Positions 34,447-34,840 of a stretch of 34,840 nucleotides of DNA are shown piece by piece; position 1 is the first letter of the stretch; each line of letters begins with the position of its first letter. Origin of the DNA: Candidatus Avitreponema avistercoris. GTDB taxonomy: Bacteria; Spirochaetota; Spirochaetia; Treponematales; Treponemataceae. The stretch is taken from the NCBI GenBank assembly GCA_017694555.1, contig JADIMS010000059.1:1-34840 (forward strand), in the 5' to 3' direction. A model generated the notes under the pieces. The model saw nothing but the letters and a program-made list of their open reading frames with translations. It was not told where the DNA came from and did no database searches. The position numbers and the translations under genes were made by a program.

Positions 34447-34456
34447 GGGGGGGGGG
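34447..34456 (+). repeat. G10 homopolymer inside the glycosyltransferase gene (out of frame)
   Basis: Ten G beginning at a codon boundary and followed by TAT. Nine would keep the frame open; ten gives GTA TGA. The same G-run-plus-TAT layout occurs at 29399-29410. Confidence 0.92.
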
Positions 34457-34756
34457 TATGACGGCGCCCCGCTTCTTTTCGCGCAGAAGCTTGAGCCGAA
34501 GCTGCATGCGCTGCTCGGTTTGCTGGAACCGGACGCGAATCTTTGCCGCGCGGTGTTCCCGGAAACAAACCGTAAGCTCTTCGGCAATTTCCTGCGCAAG
34601 AAGACGCGGTCTGCTTTCCTGCTGCTGCTTGCCGCCCTGCGCATGGATTTCCTTGTGCGTCTCGCGGTTCAAGTCCGCAAGGTGTTCATGGCGTAACGCC
34701 GCAGAGAATGCCCGCGCCCGAACGACGCGCTTTGATTTTGAAGCGGGGCGCGCGGC

Positions 34757-34840
34757 ATGAAAAACACAAAACCAAAAATCGCGTTTTTTATGCCGGGACC
34801 GGATGGAAGGCCTACCGGCGGCTACAAGATGGTTTATGAA
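34757..34840 (+). CDS. Glycosyltransferase, N-terminal fragment (runs off the window)
   Basis: ATG 34757 opens MKNTKPKIAFFMPGPDGRPTGGYKMVYE, 28 residues to the window edge. The pattern of a beta strand followed by a glycine-rich PTGGYKMVYE is typical of the N-terminal donor-side fold of GT-B glycosyltransferases (GT4-like). It starts 60 bases after the restored end of the upstream GT2 gene. No strong ribosome site is visible. It extends the polysaccharide locus beyond the window. Confidence 0.65.
   Translation, partial: MKNTKPKIAFFMPGPDGRPTGGYKMVYE

Larger units (their letters stand above)
33703..34461 (+). pseudogene. Family 2 glycosyltransferase, switched off by a G10 tract
   Basis: A GT2 enzyme opening PKISIIVPVYNTARYLARCLDSIAAQ, with CVDDGSPD and the metal-binding FVDSDDWVEP. 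It would add a sugar to the surface glycan at the cytosolic face of the membrane. As sequenced it stops at residue 252, directly after ten G (GGG GGG GGG GTA TGA). With nine G the frame continues YDGAPLLFAQKLEPKLHALLGLLEPDANL and runs to TAA at 34694-34696, giving a 330-residue protein of normal GT2 length. This is best read as the off state of a phase-variable gene, although a sequencing error in the homopolymer cannot be excluded. The middle of the gene carries two perfect AT-rich hairpins. Confidence 0.85.

Noticed and set aside
34458-34760. 100-residue ORF after the G10 tract
   Set aside because: It is in the third frame. The frame restored by removing one G gives the glycosyltransferase-like C-terminus instead.

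Overview
The window looks like a piece of a host-associated spirochaete chromosome, most likely Treponema or a close relative. This is inferred from the gene set and has not been tested by alignment. The clues are a bacterial XPB-type helicase with its partner protein, a cellobiose phosphorylase, a lipoprotein-like signal with a relaxed lipobox, and three G9-G10 homopolymer tracts. The left two thirds are GC-rich and uniform in codon use. The right third is a patchwork of different base compositions.

Bases 1-18256 are mostly housekeeping. In order: the end of a conserved hypothetical protein; an XPB-like helicase overlapping its helicase-associated partner; nagB; a GH94 cellobiose phosphorylase; a small Cys-containing protein; an AI-2E family transporter; a Sir2 deacetylase; a CPBP membrane protease; a MATE exporter; htpG; a PflX-like radical SAM protein; and, on the minus strand, a YtcJ-like amidohydrolase with a lipoprotein-type leader. 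Two genes (helicase and AI-2E transporter) have -35/-10 boxes placed so that transcription should start at the ATG. nagB and the MATE gene share an identical TTGAAA-16 bp-TATAAT promoter.

Bases 18257-19130 hold no convincing gene but much structure. There is a 15-bp stem enclosing nested hairpins (candidate structured RNA), a good extended -10 promoter, and about six 22-bp tandem repeats just upstream of the next operon.

Bases 19131-24173 form a compact operon: FkbH-like HAD enzyme, MaoC-like hydratase, SDR, acyl carrier protein, and a ferredoxin/FrhB-like protein fused to a hexapeptide acyltransferase. I read it as a carrier-protein pathway that makes an acyl or glyceryl group and attaches it to a surface glycan. 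A G9 tract lies exactly at the MaoC/SDR junction.

Bases 24174-34840 are a surface-polysaccharide locus built by transfer and rearrangement. An AT-rich, Bacteroidetes-looking cassette (Wzx-like flippase, aldo/keto reductase, SGNH-like protein) lies between two epimerase genes that have lost their N-termini. Then come a membrane acyltransferase with an in-frame G9 tract, a polysaccharide pyruvyl transferase, an AAA/DUF4143 ATPase on the minus strand, a truncated family 2 glycosyltransferase, a VapBC-type toxin-antitoxin pair, and a second family 2 glycosyltransferase interrupted at a G10 tract. Removing one G restores a convincing C-terminus. The window ends inside another glycosyltransferase. 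The most notable reading is a phase-variable surface glycan locus (G-tract slippage) attached to a carrier-protein-dependent sugar-modification module.
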